DNA of 43,549 nucleotides, taken from contig NZ_JTCM02000055.1 in the NCBI RefSeq assembly GCF_000817785.2, positions 1-43,549 on the forward strand, written 5' to 3'. The DNA comes from Hassallia byssoidea VB512170 (GTDB lineage Bacteria > Cyanobacteriota > Cyanobacteriia > Cyanobacteriales > Nostocaceae). The position numbers were made by a program, and so were the translations under genes. The stretch's first letter is position 1; every line of letters begins with the position of its first letter. The notes beneath the pieces were generated by a model. It was given only the letters and a program-made list of their open reading frames with translations. It did not search any database and was not told the DNA's origin. Shown piece by piece: positions 41,244-43,549 of this stretch.

Positions 41244-42647
41244 CTACTCTTCTAGCGTAATCGGTATCCCTAACCAATCGCTTAATTCATGCGCTAGCCA
41301 TTCGAGTTCAACTTCAGATTTGACAATACCATTATTAATACCTATTTCATACTTCTGGACTCCTGCCCAAATTTCTAATTGCGCCGGCACTTGAAAGCGG
41401 TTTCCTTGAGAGTCTTTAGTAAAGTGGCTGTCAGTGTAAACCAACTTAGTAATATCTTGTGTTAGCGATGGACGTTGATAAAATTTAAATCCAAATATCT
41501 TTGTAGTGAAGGCAATTTGCTGCTTTGTCAAGCGCAATCCGGTACTTTTGAATAAAGGAAACAGTAGCAAAGATGCCAGATGAAAGCCAGCACCCCAAAA
41601 AGGAAGGGAGAATAAGCCAAAGATAACATTGACAGGAAAAGGAGCGGCAAGAGCGGCAGTTGTCCAAAAAAAGATAAATGAATTCCAGGCGATCGCAAAC
41701 AAACCCGTGAACACCATTGATGACTGAAAGCCTGTCGGCGGAATGAGAATTAAAAGCGAATCTCTATCTTTAGTAAGTTGAATTTTACTACCACTTGGTT
41801 TAGTTAAAGCACTGATTCTTGGTTGTGAATCATCCAAAGCTGCAAGTGCTTCAACAGCAGAACTCAAACGCTTTTCTAAACTCGGTTCAGTCATCCAGCG
41901 CAACCAATCAGTGAAAGCGGGACTGAGATTAGCGATATGCTCAAAGGAAATGCGAAAATCTTTTTGGGGTAAATCTGCTGGGTGTAAACCCGTGACCAAG
42001 TAAATTAACGTTGCACCTAAACTATAAAGGTCAGAAGCGCACTTTGTGCGATCGCCAAATTGTTCAGGTGGCATATAACCATATGTTCCTACTACAGTGC
42101 GAGTTCCGCTTTCTTTGGCAACAGTCTGCACCGAGCCAAAATCTACAAGGTACACAAGACCTGCTGTATTACCAGTGCGTTGGCGTAGCCCGCCGTAGGC
42201 ATCGCCCAATAAAATATTGCTAGGCTTAATATCGCGGTGAATTACAGACGGATGCAGCCCATGCAAGTAAATCAAAATTTCTAAAAGCTCTTTAGCAATT
42301 TCTTTTACTTCCGCTTCCGTAAAACTACGTCCTGCTTTTAAATATTGCTCTAAAGTTTGTGCTGGGATATAAGACTGTACTAAAGCAAATCCTTTAATAG
42401 AAGGTGAATTTACCTCAAAATAATCTAAATAACGCGGAATACAGGGATGAGACAAAGATTTTAATGTTTCGGCTTCTCGTTCAAACAGCTTGAGATCGTC
42501 CCATTCAAAATCACTGTTAAAAGAAAGTAACTTTATTACAACTAATTCCTCAGTTTCCAAGTTACGGGCTAAGAGCGATCGCCGTCCTGCCTTTTTTCCT
42601 AACTGTTGTTGAATTTGATAGCGATCGCCTAATATTTGACCATTCAT
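41244..42647 (-). CDS. Serine/threonine protein kinase with C-terminal membrane segments
   Basis: 467 residues. The kinase domain (about 8-275) has Lys39 (VVIKLL), Glu58, catalytic VIHRDIKPSN (Asp139, Asn144), DFG (169-171), and MPPEQF in place of APE. The glycine loop is atypical (LGKKAGRRSLLA), as in a known cyanobacterial subgroup. Residues 150-156 (AYGGLRQ) come from a 21-bp palindromic-repeat insertion between HRD and DFG. After 300, two to three hydrophobic segments (about 315-375) anchor it, followed by a soluble beta-rich domain (about 385-460). Active-site residues are present, so it is probably a functional kinase. Confidence 0.93.
   Translation of the reverse strand: MNGQILGDRYQIQQQLGKKAGRRSLLARNLETEELVVIKLLSFNSDFEWDDLKLFEREAETLKSLSHPCIPRYLDYFEVNSPSIKGFALVQSYIPAQTLEQYLKAGRSFTEAEVKEIAKELLEILIYLHGLHPSVIHRDIKPSNILLGDAYGGLRQRTGNTAGLVYLVDFGSVQTVAKESGTRTVVGTYGYMPPEQFGDRTKCASDLYSLGATLIYLVTGLHPADLPQKDFRISFEHIANLSPAFTDWLRWMTEPSLEKRLSSAVEALAALDDSQPRISALTKPSGSKIQLTKDRDSLLILIPPTGFQSSMVFTGLFAIAWNSFIFFWTTAALAAPFPVNVIFGLFSLPFWGAGFHLASLLLFPLFKSTGLRLTKQQIAFTTKIFGFKFYQRPSLTQDITKLVYTDSHFTKDSQGNRFQVPAQLEIWAGVQKYEIGINNGIVKSEVELEWLAHELSDWLGIPITLEE
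42177..42206. repeat. Dispersed GCGTAGCCCGCCGTAGGC repeat inside the kinase gene
   Basis: GCGTTGGCGTAGCCCGCCGT followed by AGGCATCGCC. This palindromic repeat type is frequent in Nostocales genomes. Reading 42180-42200 as an insert leaves the flanking residues GD and RTGNT joined as in relatives of the kinase. Confidence 0.7.
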
Positions 42648-42659
42648 GACAAAAAAGAA

Positions 42660-42795
42660 GAGTAAAGGGCAATCATGGTCAGGTTGAAAGGGAAAAGGGT
42701 CAGGTTGAAAGGGAAAAATTCTTCTTCCTTTACCCTTTACCCTTTAACCTTTTCCCCTCATGAAATTCACCATTCCCTATTCCCCATTCCCCTTT
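42660..42795. repeat. STRR tract upstream of cbiT and the kinase
   Basis: A duplicated block GGTCAGGTTGAAAGGGAAAA (42677 and 42696 regions), then TTTACCC heptamers (42727-42750) and TTCCCCA-type units to 42793. It separates divergent kinase and cbiT genes. Confidence 0.8.
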
Positions 42796-42812
42796 TAGTT
42801 TAGTAAAATTCT

Positions 42813-43415
42813 ATGCCCTCCCAACTTTGGCCCTACATTACTCCTGGTATTCCTGATGAGTTGTTTGAAAGCCTACCGGGAATTCCTCTTTCACAGCGCG
42901 AAATTCGCCTGCTGTTGATAGCTCAACTGCGTCTGTTACCCAATTCAGTGTTGTGGGATATTGGCGCGGGAACAGGTACAATTCCGGTAGAAGTGGGGTT
43001 GTTGTGTCCTGAGGGGCAGATTATCGCAGTGGAAAGAGATGAAGAAGTAGCCAACTTAATTCGGCGTAACTGCGATCGCTTTGAGGTAAAGAATGTTGAA
43101 GTGATTGAAGGTAGTGCCCCAGAGTGTTTGCACAATTTGAAAGAGAAACCCCATCGCGTCTGCATCGAAGGAGGACGTTCCATCCAAGAAATTTTGCAAG
43201 CAGTTTGGAATTATTTACCTTTATCCGGTCGAGTTGTCGCCACAGCTGCTAGTCTAGAAACTCTGTATGCTATTTCTCAAAGCTTTTCTCAACTGCAAGC
43301 TCGCAATGTTGAAGTTGTTCAATCGGCAATAAATCGCTTAGAAACACGCGGCTATTCGCAAACCTTTGCAGCCGTCGATCCCATTTTTATCCTCAGTGGT
43401 GAGAAACTAGACTAA
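42813..43415 (+). CDS. cbiT: Precorrin-6Y C15-methyltransferase/decarboxylase subunit CbiT
   Basis: 200 residues. CbiT methylates C15 and decarboxylates the acetate side chain in corrin-ring (vitamin B12) synthesis. The start PYITPGIPDELFESLPGIPL with TQREIR-like SQREIRLLLI is typical, followed by the SAM-binding motif LWDIGAGTGTIPVEVGLL and acidic AVERDEE. The CIEGGRSIQEIL and VATAASLETL segments complete the Rossmann methyltransferase. It is separate from the CbiE domain, which is fused in other bacteria (CobL). No cobalamin riboswitch was seen upstream; an STRR tract lies there. Confidence 0.93.
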   Translation: MPSQLWPYITPGIPDELFESLPGIPLSQREIRLLLIAQLRLLPNSVLWDIGAGTGTIPVEVGLLCPEGQIIAVERDEEVANLIRRNCDRFEVKNVEVIEGSAPECLHNLKEKPHRVCIEGGRSIQEILQAVWNYLPLSGRVVATAASLETLYAISQSFSQLQARNVEVVQSAINRLETRGYSQTFAAVDPIFILSGEKLD

Positions 43416-43422
43416 ATCCGAT

Positions 43423-43456
43423 AGATTTTAGATTTTAGATTTTAGATTTTAGATTG
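43423..43456. repeat. AGATTTT tandem heptamers
   Basis: Almost five perfect copies of AGATTTT directly after cbiT. Confidence 0.9.
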
Positions 43457-43474
43457 GGTTTCACACTCATGTAG

Positions 43475-43511
43475 ACAAAAATGGACAGGCTTGTTTTAAA
43501 GATCCTCAACA
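43475..43511. repeat. Related half of the 75-bp inverted-end element
   Basis: ACAAAAATGGACAGGCTTGT followed by TTTAAAGATCCTCAAC aligns with the left half of the element at 21251-21325 (ACAAATGTGGACAGGCTTGT). The right inverted end is not present before the window ends at 43549. Confidence 0.6.
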
Positions 43512-43549
43512 CGATAGCGAGTCACAAAGGATGTTCGCGCTTCGCGTCT

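Noticed and set aside
42660-42812. Cobalamin riboswitch upstream of cbiT
   Set aside because: No B12-box-like sequence; the region is repeats and a short AT-rich stretch.
1-43549. tRNA genes
   Set aside because: No cloverleaf with a TTCGA-type T-loop and CCA-proximal stem was recognised on either strand by eye; a dedicated search would be needed to exclude one fully.

Overview
The window looks like a chromosomal segment of a filamentous, probably heterocyst-forming cyanobacterium (Nostocales). The evidence is the density of HIP1 octamers (GCGATCGC), cyanophycin genes (cphB-cphA), a DevBCA-type exporter, a CphB-type phytochrome with its Rcp regulator, cyanobacteria-restricted small families (DUF6887/DUF6888, DUF29, CblD-like), and tracts of 7-9 bp short tandem repeats (STRR) in most of the longer gaps. 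No tRNA, rRNA, CRISPR array or intact insertion sequence was seen.

Layout. 1-3.1 kb: accessory DNA with two transposase relics, a small membrane protein, a tandemly duplicated pair of small DNA-binding-like genes, a gene interrupted by an in-frame stop, and nested palindromic repeats. 3.16-4.9 kb: sdhA. 5.0-6.7 kb: small accessory genes, namely an antitoxin with a frameshifted PemK/MazF toxin, a DUF6888-DUF6887 pair bracketed by direct repeats, and a DUF29 gene. 6.8-7.6 kb: a yybP-ykoY Mn2+ riboswitch upstream of an Mnx/GDT1-type exporter. 7.8-11.4 kb: a TPR protein, a protein with an RGG-like tail, and a homocysteine-biosynthesis (DUF39) gene. 11.5-21.4 kb: a signalling island read entirely from the minus strand: REC-PAS-kinase, CheY-like regulator, PAS-PAS-kinase, Rcp regulator, phytochrome, and an OmpR/HPt/REC/REC regulator preceded by an unknown ORF. 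21.7-26.7 kb: a plus-strand export operon (TetR, DevB-like, DUF2834, DevC-like, DevA-like, then ExbB with a destroyed exbD). 26.9-36.4 kb: housekeeping genes (CblD-like, K+ channel, argD, larB, oligopeptide-binding lipoprotein, nuclease-like plus frameshifted PIN gene, ispF, trmD), most separated by STRR tracts. 37.1-40.9 kb: cphB-cphA. 41-43.4 kb: tatA, a Ser/Thr kinase and cbiT.

The main theme is how far small repeats have entered and reshaped genes. One histidine kinase carries about 72 residues of STRR-encoded Gly/Pro/Ser sequence inside its ATPase domain. A Ser/Thr kinase has a 21-bp palindromic insert between the HRD and DFG motifs. The last 12 codons of tetR are a dispersed palindrome. 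exbD ends after 11 codons at a stop and an STRR tract. A 75-bp element with perfect 17-bp inverted ends lies inside an unknown ORF. These are mostly in-frame, so the genes may still work.

Regulation visible in the sequence: a Mn2+ riboswitch with two mutually exclusive downstream hairpins; an operator-like 22-mer shared by the tetR promoter and the DUF2834-devC-devA part of the exporter operon; and an exact NtcA half-site pair upstream of cphA.
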